Shown here piece after piece: positions 1 to 11,139 of a DNA stretch of 64,000 bases; the first letter of the stretch is position 1; each line of letters starts with the position of its first letter. Under the pieces are notes generated by a model. The model saw only the letters and a program-made list of their open reading frames with translations. It ran no database searches and was not told where the DNA came from. The DNA lies in contig OZ345362.1 of assembly GCA_977006965.1 (NCBI GenBank), positions 2,542,001-2,606,000 on the forward strand, written 5' to 3'. A program made the position numbers and the translations under genes. Origin of the DNA: Phymatolithon calcareum (Eukaryota > Rhodophyta > Florideophyceae > Hapalidiales).

Positions 1-1
1 T

Positions 2-268
2 TTCAAATGCGATCTGTGCCATCGCAGTTTTGCAGAGAAATCAAATCTCAAGAAACACGTAATTGCACTTCATAAGAAAGAGCGCCCTCACGAATGTGAC
101 ATGTGCGATAAGTCGTTCAATTTTACTGATGGACTTAGAAGACATGTGAACAACTGCCATCTTGGGCTCCGCCCGTACGACTGCACGCTGTGCAGTTCCT
201 CCTTCAAACAGCGAACGCACCTGCAGAAGCACATCGGAACCGTACATAATGTCGACAATGCTCGCTGA
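2..268 (+). CDS. C2H2 zinc-finger protein, C-terminal part (5' cut by window edge)
   Basis: This is the C-terminal end of a probable sequence-specific DNA-binding protein. Reading from base 2, three C2H2 fingers of the form C-x2-C-x12-H-x4-H follow each other with short linkers, beginning FKCDLC, HECDMC and YDCTLC. The frame ends at TGA 266-268 after HNVDNAR. The finger cores (FAEKSNLKKH, DGLRRHVNNCH, FKQRTHLQKH) are almost the same as in the complete paralogues at 11995-12693 and 21409-22134. By comparison with those, the N-terminus and a first finger lie outside the window. The three genes share strand and are spaced by roughly 10-12 kb, so they form a dispersed tandem family. Nuclear location and transcription-factor role are inferred from the fold, and target DNA is unknown. 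Confidence 0.85.
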   Translation, partial: FKCDLCHRSFAEKSNLKKHVIALHKKERPHECDMCDKSFNFTDGLRRHVNNCHLGLRPYDCTLCSSSFKQRTHLQKHIGTVHNVDNAR

Positions 269-474
269 TGAAGACAAACATATCATTTTGAACAATATGC
301 TGTTTTTTGGTTTTCTCGGCGCACCATTTTGGCGATGGAGTCTCGAAGGCATTTTGGCTTTTACAGCTCAGTGCATAAGTCCCTGACAGCTTTCTGATGT
401 TAATGGTGCAGTTTCTCTTCACGTTTTTGGTATATGTACTATTTGTTCTGCTCATTAAACTCCTTCCCACTGTG

Positions 475-540
475 TGTAAGAGTCAGCATATGCGTTGGTA
501 ACAGCATAATAAAAATTTCTTCTTCTTCCTCCTTCCCTCT
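475..540 (+). repeat. TTC-tailed repeat family, 3' end copy
   Basis: The sequence holds GCGTTGGTAACAGCATAATA followed by AAAATTTC and a (TTC)n-like tail. Related 3' ends occur at 5664-5726 (minus), 6395-6462, 9440-9486, 14340-14552, 14783-15006 and 23830-23876 (minus). A shared 3' block ending in a simple-sequence tail is what SINEs or 5'-truncated LINEs leave behind. Confidence 0.6.
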
Positions 541-638
541 GTGGAAGCAAACCAGTGACTCTACTTTCGCTCCCGAAAGATCAACACATCTCACAGAGAC
601 GTGCAGATGTGGTACTCCACCAGCTCTCTCCAGCAGAC
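541..638 (+). mobile_element. LINE-A fragment (region after RNase H)
   Basis: The stretch from GGAAGCAAACCAGT to CTCCACCAGCTC matches by eye the LINE-A coding region at about 39163-39247 (GAAGCAAACCAGTTACC ... CTCCACCAGCTC). It has drifted and is out of frame in places. It follows directly on a TTC tail and lacks the LINE-A 3' end, so it is an internal scrap. Confidence 0.6.
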
Positions 639-686
639 AGTTCATTGATTGTGCAGAGTGTTGAATCGACAAGGCGAACATCCACC

Positions 687-763
687 TGGTCAAGAGGTAA
701 AACTGTTCCGTGGGATGCGCATCAAAGATGTGATCCCCAGAAGGTTCTGGGTTCGAATTCCAG
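687..763 (+). promoter_or_regulatory. tRNA-like A box and B box (possible SINE head or tRNA relic)
   Basis: TGGTCAAGAGG at 687-697 fits the Pol III A-box consensus. GGTTCGAATTC at 750-760 fits the B box with one mismatch. CTGGG 747-751, TTCGAAT 752-758 and TCCAG 759-763 form a normal 5-bp, 7-nt T arm. The flanks do not form an acceptor stem, so this is not an intact tRNA gene. A tRNA-derived SINE head or decayed tRNA is the likeliest reading. Confidence 0.35.
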
Positions 764-1092
764 GTGTTCCTGTTTATTGTGAAGAGTCCGATGCAGTTTT
801 CTCTAATGGGGTTTTCCGTATTCGACACGGAGGGATTACAGTGCATCATACGTGACGAGAATATAAGGGATTGGCGAAGAAAGGAGTCCGAATGTTCTGG
901 CCGTCCATGTGGACTCGCGGATCGTGGAACCACCGCGTTTGCTCTGGGTGGAATCGAATCGTATTTCGAGCGGCAGGCAGACAAGGATTGCCTCTCTAAT
1001 TACGCAGCAGAAATAACACCCTGCCGTCATCGAAGTAGAAGATAATTTAGAAAAAAAGCACTGCCTTGCGAGCCTCATCGGGGAGAAAATAG

Positions 1093-1220
1093 TTTATAAA
1101 GAAGAGGAAATTAATAAAATGACCGCGTAGTTTGCCATATTTACTAAAATGACCACGAGGCACCCGTGGTGTTATGACATTGTTCTGGTCTGTCAGCATT
1201 CGGCAGCTGGACCAGCAGAC
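1093..1220 (+). repeat. AAAATGACC repeat, copy 1
   Basis: The block carries two versions of TACTAAAATGACC/ATTAATAAAATGACC, then CACCCGTGGTGTTATGACAT and GTCAGCATTCGG. The same series occurs inverted at 2445-2535 and again at 58385-58490. The inverted pair encloses about 1.2 kb and could be the ends of a DNA element. No target duplication was found. Confidence 0.5.
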
Positions 1221-2444
1221 TTTTTTCGGGTCAGAAAATAACTTCATTTATTTGCGAAATGAAATCTTTGAGGGCCGTTGGGGCTGGACAACTTCCTTAT
1301 ATGACCGCATGTTATGCCTCGTTTGGTTCATATTCCGCAGCTAACGGACGTTTGCTTGGTGGACGCATGGAGACTCTTGGTTGGACGAGCCCATTTCTGA
1401 GTGACAAATAGCTGTGAAACTGAATTTTGTCTTCGAAAAATGGCGATGCTATCATATATCCATTTAGTGTAGTATGCGTGGACAAAACTGAATTAAGGAC
1501 CTATAGGTATACACCCCCATCTTAGATTTTCACTTTTATTTTTTTATGAGCTTGGGAATCCGAGAAGCTCATTGGACACTTTCTGTTATGGCAGTACATA
1601 ATTGGCTAAAAGAATTTTTTGCCTCGTGCCGTGGAAACTTTTTCTAGAAATTCTTCGCAGAGCGTTCCTCCGAAAATCGGGACAGCTCCTTAAACACGCA
1701 GTTTAAGGCGACTTCCTGATCCGTTCTTCGGATTTTGAAAAGTGTGATAAAAAGGCAAGAATGTAGGCTGTACAAAAATCAAAAAACATCGAAGAGAAGG
1801 GATGAAATAAGGAGTGTAGAGCACTTTTCGTAATTCTGATCTCGAAAAAGAATCACCTACAATGATAGACAATTATCTCGAAAGCCACTCTTTTAATATC
1901 TTTTTGCCTCTGTCAAAGGCATCGAATAGTTGTAGACTACCACGTGAATACCGGAAATTTGGTAAAATCGAACGTCTAGGTGGCAAAAAAGGTCGCGCCG
2001 CGAGACCAAAAGTTGTTTTAAATCGGCAAAGGAGAAGGAGAAAAATATAGCAAAATTCAGGTTGCGCCCCGACGAGAAGCTGAAACTGTTCGAAAGATTT
2101 TCTTGCAACTGGATACAGTCCCGTCGGTGCAAGCGACATAATTAAAATTTTCATCCAGTTTATGAGCATTGTTTCGGCCAGTGGGAGCGCTTCAAAGATG
2201 GGGAAGTAGGATTAGACTTAAAGACAACGCTGACAGAAAGTTGAGTTGGATTTGCCATTATTGAAAACTTGATGGAAATTTTGAGTCTACGCGAGAAGAT
2301 CTTTTGAGTTGCTTCTTAGAGCAAAACAATTTCCTAAAAGATGGGAAAACCGAGAAGTAACAAATTATTACGGGACAAGTCCCATTGCGGCCCCTTATAT
2401 TACTGTAAATTGGCACAAGGTGTGAACTGAATTGGAAACTGGAC
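1221..2444. other. interior between inverted AAAATGACC repeats, no gene seen
   Basis: The sequence is AT-rich, with only short ORFs on both strands and no recognisable domain. If the flanking inverted repeats are transposon ends, this would be the interior of a non-autonomous element. Confidence 0.3.
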
Positions 2445-2535
2445 CGTGGGCGGAGTGCTGACAAAAACGATCGCTATAATAATACCACAGGTACCTCGAG
2501 GTCATTTTAGTAATTTCCTCTATAAAGAAAGGCGG
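2445..2535 (-). repeat. AAAATGACC repeat, copy 2 (inverted)
   Basis: Read on the minus strand it gives GAGGAAATTACTAAAATGAC, then CTCGAGGTACCTGTGGT and GTCAGCACTCCG. Block by block it parallels 1093-1220 in the opposite orientation. Confidence 0.5.
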
Positions 2536-3009
2536 ACATTATTTACCTCAGCGTACTCTGTCTCAAATTTCGCCTTGCGGGCCGGAAGAATTTAGCCGAA
2601 GAAACAAACTGACCCAAAGAATATTGTAAAGTATCTGCAAGAGATTCAACTCATGTTCGATAAGGACGTTTATAAACTGCAAAAAGTTCAGAGTTGCTTA
2701 AATGTGCGAGCAGCTGTTTCTACAAAATTGCCATAGATTCAAAATGAAATCTGAGCCCGCTCTGACTCTAACTCTATTCGTAATGTATTAAAGGGGAATA
2801 TAGCAACGAGGTACACGATGCACGACGTTTTCAAAGACACGATACAAGAACTTCTGGCAGTCGATGCTTGCAAAATTGTACCAGGAAAAGGACTCAAACG
2901 AGTGAAAGAAATAATGATCTATATTAGTATTAGAATATTACAAGTGGCTCCGTGTCGGCACTTTGCGCCTATGCAAAAGATAGAAATGAAGAGTGTAAGG
3001 CATGGAGAA

Positions 3010-4790
3010 CTTAAGCAAAAGATCTATTCCTCGAATTTAGTCTCTTTCTCCGTCCCCCTCCCGTCTCCGTGTTTTGCATATTTACCCTCCGCTAACCCTT
3101 GTCCGCTCCTCGTGTGAATCCCTTGTCCTGATCTACCCAACGTTCCAGCTCGTGTCCTTGCTCCGCTCCATGCGTCACTGGTCTGCACTCTGTCAGCCCC
3201 AATTTTCACTCTTCGCCTACTGATCCGCCACACTTGTAATTACTCGTGTGCTGTGTATCGGCTCTCTCGTTGCTCCTCGATCAGGTCTGTGTCACTCTGT
3301 ATTTTTCCTATTCACCCTTTGTGCCACTTTCCGCTTACTACTTTCGACAAATTCATCACTCCGCTGCCCTCGATACGCCCCTCGTGTCGCTTTCGCTACA
3401 CCCCTTCCGCGTTTTGCATCACTTCCATTTCATCACTTGTGCTCGTCCCTTTTCCCCCTTTTCCCTTCTTCGAACATCGCTTCTACCCCTTGTGCCCTTG
3501 TCTTCACTACCCTTTAACTCTTTGCATTTCTCTCAATTTACTCCTTGCGGAAGTTTGTCCCGCTCTCTTTCCGTTGGTTGCCTTTCCTATATCCCTCGAG
3601 CCCACTCCTTACACCCCTGTCTCACTCCGTTACGCCTAGTGCGTCTTTTGTGTCACTCCAATTTTACGACTCCCTCCCCCTTGTGTCGTTCTCGTCCCTT
3701 GCTTCACTTGATGCTCTTCGTTTCATTCAGTTTTTTTCTTTTCTGTCACGCCGTTGCCACTGGTACGCCTCTTATGACACTCCCCTTTCCATCCCTCCGT
3801 TCCATTTGTCACTTCGCTCTACCCTTTCACATCTCCATGTAACTCACTCTTTGACCTCTTGTGCCCTTCTTGTGACTCCTTATGCCCCTTGAGCCAAAAA
3901 AGAAGCATAATCCTATCCTTTATCCGAAAAACCCAGTCCTCCAATTTAGCATCCTTCTCCGTCGCCCCTCTATCCCCGTGTTCTGTATTCTTATCTTCCG
4001 CTAACCCTTGTTCGCAAATCTTATTAGTCTTGTGTCCTGCCCTACCCAGCGTACCACTCTCATGTTCTTGCTCCGCTTCATGTGTCATTGTGCTGCGCTC
4101 GATAATCCCCACATTTCGCTCCTTGGCCTGCTCATCCACCGCACTTCTCATTACTCGCATGCTATGCACCGCCGCTCTCGTTGCTCCCCTGTCCGCCCCT
4201 GTTGCACTCAACCTTTTTTATCTTTTCGTCACTCTGCGCTAACTCCTTTCGTCACGTGGGACATTCCATTGCCATCTCTACGACCTTCGTTTCACTTCCG
4301 TTTTAACCTTTCCTCCCCTTGTGTCTCTCACATTGTATCTCTTGAGCCCTCCTTTCTCGATCCCTTCTTCCCCTTTTCTACCCCTTGTGCGCTTCGTGTC
4401 ACTCCTTTTTATCTCTTTTGACCTTGTCTCAACCCCTCTTGTACTCCTCCTGCCCTTCTTTTCATTGCTCTTTTACTCTATTTGTTTTCATTTACTACTT
4501 GCGCATCTTTTCGTTGCTCCTTTTTCCTTAGTACGGCCGTTGCGTCACTATCCTTCTACTCCTTGCGCCCTTGTGTCACTCTACATTCTCCCCTTGTGCC
4601 ATTCTTGGAACTTCTCTCACAAACGTTAAGCCCACGCATTTCACCTTTATGTCACGCCCCTTTTACGTTTTTCTCCCCCTTCTGCAGTTCCTTCCTCTTT
4701 TGACTTCATTCTCAGCCTCTTTTTACCCCTTTTCCCCTTACTGCTCTCCTAGTCACGCCCCATTTTACCCCACTCGCACTCGCCAGCACC
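3010..4790 (+). repeat. pyrimidine-rich degenerate repeat tract with a ~0.9 kb internal duplication
   Basis: The plus strand is overwhelmingly C and T, with variants of CCCCTTGTGTCACTCC recurring every few tens of bases. The block at about 3010-3300 (AATTTAG, CTCCGT, CCGCTAACCCTTGT, TGCTCCGCT, CTCTCGTTGCTCC in that order) recurs at about 3925-4200 with the same landmarks. A unit near 0.9 kb was therefore duplicated. Long ORFs here (for example 3246-3842) reflect the absence of purine-rich stop codons, not a gene. Confidence 0.65.
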
Positions 4791-5660
4791 GTTCGTGAAT
4801 GTCATTGGCCGAAAAACGTTTTACGTGCAAAAATCATTGTTGTTCAAAAAAATGTTCGATACAAAAATTCTATTCGCCGGGCGCATGGGCCAAATACGAT
4901 TTTTTACAGCCGGGTGCCCTGGGCGGGGTTTTGGCGCTCAGTATGATAATCGTTAAATTTCGAAACGCCCAAGAAATGTGATTCATCCAGTTATATACTC
5001 CTACTCAGGAACGGGAAGAGTCATCTATCCAATGAGATTTAAGTAGGCGCAGACGGTGACAAACAAACATACAGACACACACACAAACAGATACTTGCTT
5101 TAGTATATGGGGATTCTAATGCGAATATGGATCATTTCCGGTAGATTTCCCTTCTGAAAAAGGGCAACATGTAGTCTGCGCAGTACAGCTGGTCTCTACG
5201 TCAAGATTCTGTCTATGATATAAATGAGCACAGAATGTGCACCGTGGCGCAGTCATCGATGAGTTCATATCTCGTATGGGAGCGGAGGTCACAGGCTATA
5301 GAATGGAGTAAGTCAGTACATCGCCATCTACCGAACGCCGGAGAATGGTTTTGAGATACCGAACTCGGCAGGTGGAAGAAGTGAAATAATGATGCACCTC
5401 GAGCGGCTGAAAACTGCAGAAGACGAGAAGCAAATCGTCATCGTTAAGTCGACCGAGAACGTGCATTTGCATTCGGGAGCGGTGTTTAAACCCACTAAAC
5501 TCCCAAGAAAAAGAAAAATAAGACTGCGGATGTCATGATGACTACTTTTGCTGTACAAAACAAATGCAGAGTGGGCAAATTCAAGACGACGACGCTCGTG
5601 TGCTCATCATGTACACAGTGCCACAATATTCACTTGTCGAACTTCTACTGGTATGTTAAA
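4791..5660. other. no gene seen; short CA-rich microsatellite
   Basis: Nothing recognisable is encoded. A simple tract ACAAACAAACATACAGACAC and following CA repeats lies at about 5061-5095, just before CTTGCTTTAGTATATGGGG. It may be the 3' tail of an old retroelement. Confidence 0.35.
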
Positions 5661-5663
5661 AGG

Positions 5664-5726
5664 AAGAGAGAAGTGAAGATTTTTATTTTAAAAGCTGCCA
5701 AGGATTCGACAGACGCTTGAGCCACC
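5664..5726 (-). repeat. TTC-tailed repeat family, minus-strand copy
   Basis: GAAGTGAAGATTTTTATTTT followed by AAAAGCTGCCAAGGATTCGACAGACGCTTGAG is the reverse complement of the family 3' end (CAAGCGTCTG...GGTAAC...AATAAAAATCTTC). Compare 14783-15006. Confidence 0.55.
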
Positions 5727-5859
5727 TTTTCAATTTCCAGACTTGTGTCTAGAGTCATATGCATCTAGAAGTTGCGACCCAGAATGTAAAGGTATCAAAT
5801 CCTAACTTTGGTCCTCAAGCGGGCTTCGAGGCGGAAAAATATGCCGCTGAACTGTGTCA

Positions 5860-6335
5860 CGCTGTGTAGTAATCACATACACGCAGTATGTATGTTACCC
5901 AAGTTTCTGTATTGTAGAAAACTGTAATTGTAATTTACTGTAATGTATGGCTAGACTTTCTAGAATACTTTTCATTAAATCTTTCTAGAAACATCTAGAA
6001 ACACATTCTAACTTTCTAGATGTATCTGTAACACCAATAGAACTCTCAAGAAACATCTAGAAACTAATTGGACCTTTCTAAATTGTCTAGAACAGGATTG
6101 AACTTTGTACAAACATCTAGAGAAATGAAATACGCAATTTTCGTGCAAATAAGTTATGATAGAGAAAATAGGATATGTCTATATAAGCCCCGCCTGGAAT
6201 CCGACTAGCGGACCGGAGAGGGACAGACAACCAGCGACTGATAATAAGTAAATAAACAAAGAGTAGTATTGTAAATACACAACTCCCATCAGCTCAATCA
6301 ACGCCTGAATTAGTCATTCTTTTCACGCGGAGTCA
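5860..6335 (+). mobile_element. LTR-like sequence (probable solo LTR, related to the one near 63.2 kb)
   Basis: A U3-like part rich in TCTAGA boxes is followed by CTATATAAG at 6179-6187 and CCGACTAG at 6201. The LTR-like region downstream of the Ty3/gypsy remnant near 63 kb has CTATATAAG and CCGACTAG with the same 22-bp spacing (63446, 63468). A polyadenylation-like AATAAACAAAGAG lies at about 6250. Neither the TG...CA ends nor a target duplication could be placed, so the boundaries are approximate. Confidence 0.45.
5958..6120 (+). promoter_or_regulatory. cluster of TTCTAGAA boxes (heat-shock-element-like)
   Basis: TTCTAGAA occurs at 5958 and 5983, and TCTAGAA, TTCTAGA or TCTAG variants occur at 5994, 6014, 6056, 6086 and 6116. 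The TTCnnGAA core is the unit bound by heat-shock factors in eukaryotes. Its position 60-220 bp upstream of the TATA box in the LTR-like sequence suggests an enhancer. Binding is inferred only from the motif. Confidence 0.4.
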
Positions 6336-6394
6336 GCTTACCGGGACTCAATGTAGACAGAATCAAGCCAAAACCTCTTGGCACTATGAAATTT

Positions 6395-6462
6395 TCCCCA
6401 AGCGTCAGCAGATACGTTAGTAACTTTTAAATAAAAATCGACCTTTCCTTTTCTTCTTAACG
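6395..6462 (+). repeat. TTC-tailed repeat family, copy
   Basis: CCCCAAGCGTCAGCAGATACG, TTAGTAACTTTTAAATAAAA and a CCTTTTCTTCTT tail match the family 3' end. It lies between the LTR-like sequence and the LINE-B pseudogene. Confidence 0.6.
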
Positions 6463-6489
6463 TGACTCAGGATGCGATTGTTGTGTAAG

Positions 6490-7815
6490 TGTGATTCTAA
6501 GCACGTTGAAGACATCCATCAATTTCGCGCTTCTGACGTGCTCGACAGCGAGTAGCGTTGAAGGATTAGACAACTGTTTCTTCTGGCGAACGAGGAAGTT
6601 CAAAAAAGACGCACTGCAGAATATCTCGGTACGACAATTGACAGGAACGGAATTCTTGACGACGGACTCCAGGAGAGATTCAAAAGCGCTGGCGCAGAAG
6701 TCCGTCTCATGAGCACTCTAGGCATGACAAGGAATGGATACAGCACAGAACAATGCATCAGGTTTTTCAAAGCATTCATCAGTACAGTATGTGAGTTCGC
6801 CGCGCATGTAACTCCCGACACAATGCGAGTATCCAGATCAGCAGTGAAAGTCCAAAAGGACATCGCAACGGTACTGCTGGGCAGTGTAACACCTTCCGGG
6901 TGTTCTGCGCGCGCGGTTTGGAACAGTAGTAGCTGATGGCGATGCGCCTCTACCCAAACTTTGGTATCGACAGAAGGCTGGCTTTAACGTTGCGGATTCA
7001 CCACCCTTCAAAGATCCCGTCTATCTCTCAAACTCAAGCTAGTATCACAGAGCGAAATAAACATAGATGATAGTTAACCGACATTGCGCTGGTCGCGCCC
7101 GTCAGTATTCTGATTTCTGCTCGACCGTTCGGCGCGCGTTACCGTTGGCACAAATCGATGTCGCGTAACACGCGACCGTCAGCACGGGAGCAGTTACTAT
7201 TCCGCCGGTGCGACTCGTGTTACAGCAGGGCGGCACTGGAGAATACTAGTGAAGCTATGCCATGGGAGTTCCGCCAACAGCACCTGCTCTCGAAGTTAAA
7301 TCAAACACCTAGGAAGTTTGTGGAGGAGATAAGCGACGCTTGGGCAGAGCTGGAACTCGAAACGCTGGACCGCATGCGAAAATCGAATACGCTAACCAAT
7401 ATCCAAGACAGGGGTACCCTCCGACCAGCCTAGGAACAACAAGAAGACCCCGTGCCAGGAAAATTACTTTCTCCAAGAATGCTATACCGCACCAAGCAGT
7501 GAGGATGAAAGAAAGCAGGCACAGAATTCTCTGCGAAAGATGGTTTGTATGTCACTTGCCAAGAAATCCACCAAAGCTAATAGAAGAAACGGGCAGTCAA
7601 AGAGCAGGAGTCGTTAGAACACTCAAGACCATCCTGAGAAAGCCAATATGGACCCCTACAGAGGAGACCAACGTGGCCCTAGCCGTTGACGAGATACTAA
7701 GTAATTCTGATTAAGGAACAGAAATTTCGATTGTAGTAGAGTGCTAAGAAAGGCGCCGACTTTCCTCACGTTGGGACACATGGTACCGTGTCAATAAATC
7801 CACTTAATCGAGTAA
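6490..7815 (+). pseudogene. LINE-B reverse transcriptase, 5'-truncated and frameshifted
   Basis: This is the distal part of a non-LTR reverse transcriptase. From 6616 the frame gives AEYLGTTIDRNGILDDGL (RT motif E/thumb) and then a segment ending FFKAFISTVCEFAA, the counterpart of YKALIQ..EYA in the minus-strand LINE-B copies at 45.6 and 48.5 kb. At 7158-7714 the C-terminal domain appears in two frames, with KESRHRILCERWF and PRNPPKLIEETGSQ. The homologous copy at 30846-31530 has the same segment. Both copies end in ACACATGGTACC, then CAATAAATCC, giving a family 3' end at about 7810. The catalytic FADD part of the RT is absent and several stops and shifts break the frame, so it is dead. Confidence 0.75.
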
Positions 7816-9435
7816 CTTTCATGTGCAAAAATTAAATGAATCACTTCTCCTCAATTGAGGAATAGTTCAGTCAAAAAGACATTTGTGGACGCAAACAAGG
7901 ATGACGACTTGAGAAAAAGCCTTACAAAAACCGGAACAGGGAGTATCGAAGAAGATCCGAAGAAGAGAAATAATCGAAGTATAGGCACAGGAAGAAAAGG
8001 ATGATCAGAGATGATGCTCCTTAAATCGACCAAAACTAACAGGGATCTTCTGCTTTAGTGACAGGACGACATGGTTGAGAATTCTAAGGCGGATATTTAG
8101 TCGAGCGCCATTGTGCAGAAAATCAATACTGGGTAAGTACTTTGGTATCACCGCCGGAATTGAGCGAGTTGCGCTCTAACGCATTTTATCGTGATCACAC
8201 ATGGGCAGATGAGTGCAATCAACTCACACGTGCACTGGTCGTAGAAAAATATGAATCAAGAAGGTCATCAGCGATCAGACTTCGAAACATTAGAATGCCG
8301 TTCGAAAAGCGAGCCCTTTTACTCCAAATGGAGCTTTTAAACAAATCCTTACACGCACCCCTCACTGCTCCGGGATCAGCAAGGAGTTTCCAGCGGATAT
8401 CTGTGCTACAGACCTGGTATCTAATTGGAACTGAAATAGTGAGCGGTCCGAAAAGCGCCGTTTCGCGTGAGCGTCGTCCTCAGCAAAAATCGCCAGTCGG
8501 AGGACCCGATGTCTATGCGGGCGCATTGATTGTAACTTGTTGACCTTCTGAATCGAAATTCTGATTCATTATGACCAGAAAAACTGAGGTGCGAACAAGC
8601 AATAAGCGGTCTTAAGTCCATGCATTTCAAAGGGCATGTCCAGGACTTCTCACATGCAGACACTGATTGTGGCGACTTGTGGACTTGCCCGAGATCATAC
8701 ACTGTGAACATTGGCGAATATTCATTCGCCTTTACGTTCGCAGCGAGCTTCTAATGGATCTCAAATCCTGGATGCTTGTGCCGATCAGGTATTTCTACTG
8801 CTTGCCCAACAATCCATTCCCCAACAACCAACAATTCCTGTAATACCATTTTCGCGCAGAAGTACACTTCCTCAAGAGTGATGGCAACGGGTCAAGACTT
8901 GTCTCATTTCCACCGGTACCCCCGCGAGTCTTCGAATCGCACTTTTGATCTACCGTTTTCGAACCATACTCTGTTTTAGTGATACGAAGAGTCTCTCTGT
9001 CCACAGAAAACCGAGTCGCCTCATCAGCGGGCAAGAGTAGTCTTCATTATCTTTTCTACTCTTCTGCGGCATTTTTGAAACCTGGACACACCTTGGCAGT
9101 GCCAAATCTTTCACACAATTGTAGCATAGACTCTGGTACTGCTCAGTGCGCTTTACTGCGAACACATTCTTCCTGGTGCAACCTTCCCAGGTTCTTTTCT
9201 TCTTCAATCGTTGCTGTGTCTCGCCTACATGCAAATAAGCTACAAATGCACACTTCAAGTTGTTTTCCTTCCTTACCACTAAATGTCCTTGCACTCCGCA
9301 CGTAGACTTGTGATGGAGCTTAAAACGGCGATATCATTCTGACATGTTTTGGATTTCAACACTTTAGTCCTCTTTTTTAAAATATTGACAGTGTTGCTTC
9401 CATAAACATTGAGCCCTTGTGGCCGGATTAAAGTG
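7816..9435. other. no recognisable gene
   Basis: There are only short ORFs. The longest, 8142-8543 (plus, 133 aa from a TTG), has no ATG at its head and no domain I recognise. I cannot support a gene here. Confidence 0.3.
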
Positions 9436-9439
9436 CCCG

Positions 9440-9486
9440 AGGCGTCTAAACGTGCATTGGTGACAGTAATAAAACTTTTTCTAATA
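9440..9486 (+). repeat. TTC-tailed repeat family, degraded copy
   Basis: GAGGCGTCTAAACGTGCATTG, GTGACAGTAATAAAACTTTT matches the family 3' end (AGCGTCTGCAGATGCGTTGG, TAACAGTATAATAAAAATC) with several changes and no clear TTC tail. Confidence 0.45.
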
Positions 9487-11135
9487 CAGAAATACGACAG
9501 AGAGAATATCCGTGAGCTCTATGTATGTCACTCCTCCCTTGATGCCCTCGCACTGCAAAGGGCTTCATTTTGGTGCAAGTAGCGTAACTCTGTATGTATT
9601 GAATGTCTTCATCTATGAACGTCATGCTATGCTAATTCATTGATGCATGTGTGCAATTACGCAGTTGCTGGGCGTCAATAGGAATGAAAAATGGACTATC
9701 GCGGAAACTGAGTTTGAGATTGCGCATTCTCGCACCGTTCAGAGGAACGATAACCCACAATGCATTTACGATGCACCAATCTTGCTCTTCCATGCGTTCT
9801 CGCCATCTGTCACACCGTTTTGGTTGCCGCGACTCAAATTGCAGCGAGCTCCAATCGATTATTTTCCAGGTAAGAGAGAGGCCGGCACTTATTGGTAAAA
9901 TCTGAGAGTGCACTATAGTACTGTGCGCCGGGTTTAGTGCTCTCTGCCCAAGATACAATAAAATTCTGGCTTCACTTCGTTTGTAACTTTTATTTAAAAA
10001 TATTCTTACATTTATATTTCTATATAACCTTTCGAGCATGGACCGCGCCGTATTAAGGAGCGAAGTCGTTCTATCTTAGGTTTCTACAGAGTCTGGTGAC
10101 AGGGAAATGCTCTCTACAAGAGAGGTTTATAATATGCACGATTTCAAAGAGGCATTCAGAAAAAGTGATGATGCCGTGATGAAGTCTTGGCCCTTGTTAA
10201 ATTGCGCACATTGCTGTGGCTGAGTCTCACGTTGTATCTACTCTTCTTTCAGAAAACACTTTATTCTCCTTCAGATGTGTTTACTTTTCAACATTACATG
10301 GCTAATTTATACTGCACATTCCTCAACTCAAAATGGTTGTCTCTTCGAGGTCTACTAGATTACATCATGTGGAAAAGTGAGAGCCTCAATTGTGCCACCG
10401 AGCACGTCCTCTTGTCATGTCAGCCACACAGACAAGGCGCTCAGTGAATATGCGCTTATAAACACCCATGGAGGAGTCCGTAAGATTACATGACGCGCTC
10501 TTTCTGCCTGTATTTAGGGCAGTAAACGTTAAGTAAAATTGTATCCTGTGCTTGTCAAACAACCACTCATTGTTCACTATAGCAGAGGTTCGAGCGTTTC
10601 ACTTCTCATGTGCCCATGGAGAGTTCTGTCAATACTTCCTTTCTACAAAAGACCAATGTAATGGCACCAGCGACCAGAGCATGTCGGTGCTTTGTTGGGA
10701 ACCGGTGGGGTCATTTGATGAGCGCGTTCATCCATGTATTCGTATATCAACAAAACCTCCACTGGCTTGCATTTTGGCAATTCAAACAAACATTTGATAA
10801 ATTGTGCGTACTCTGTATTGAATACACAGTGGGGCAAGCGCTCTACAAGAGTGTGTCCAAACCTGGAACGGTCCACTGCGCAAATGGAAGGACAGAGTTA
10901 TTTTCTGGGGAAGGTCTTTTGCTAGATGCCGGTGAGTCAAGAACAGGGAATTAACCCCACTACGAGAGCCGGTTCTGCTCACCTGGACCCTACGTATTGA
11001 GTACCACATGGCTATTTGAAATAAACGACAGTCGAAAGAGCCTCACTCTACTCTACAAGGTCAGCGTTCCGAAACAAGGACACTCGTCCTCGCAGGATAT
11101 CAGAGAAGAACAACTCATATAGAGCAGTATCTATT
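9487..11135. other. no recognisable gene
   Basis: Short overlapping ORFs occur on both strands with no motif, repeat or promoter that I can support. Confidence 0.3.
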
Positions 11136-11139
11136 CTCG

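Noticed and set aside
680-775. Functional tRNA gene
   Set aside because: The boxes and T arm are good, but no 7-bp acceptor stem or clear anticodon arm can be formed.
3246-3842. 198-codon ORF on the plus strand
   Set aside because: It lies in a pyrimidine-rich repeat tract where all three plus frames are open for long stretches. The translations are low-complexity Ser/Leu/Pro/Phe, and overlapping frames of similar length coexist.
9955-10010. Further TTC-family copy (minus strand)
   Set aside because: Only the AT-rich AATAAAAGTTACAAACG part matches; the diagnostic GCGTCTG block is absent.
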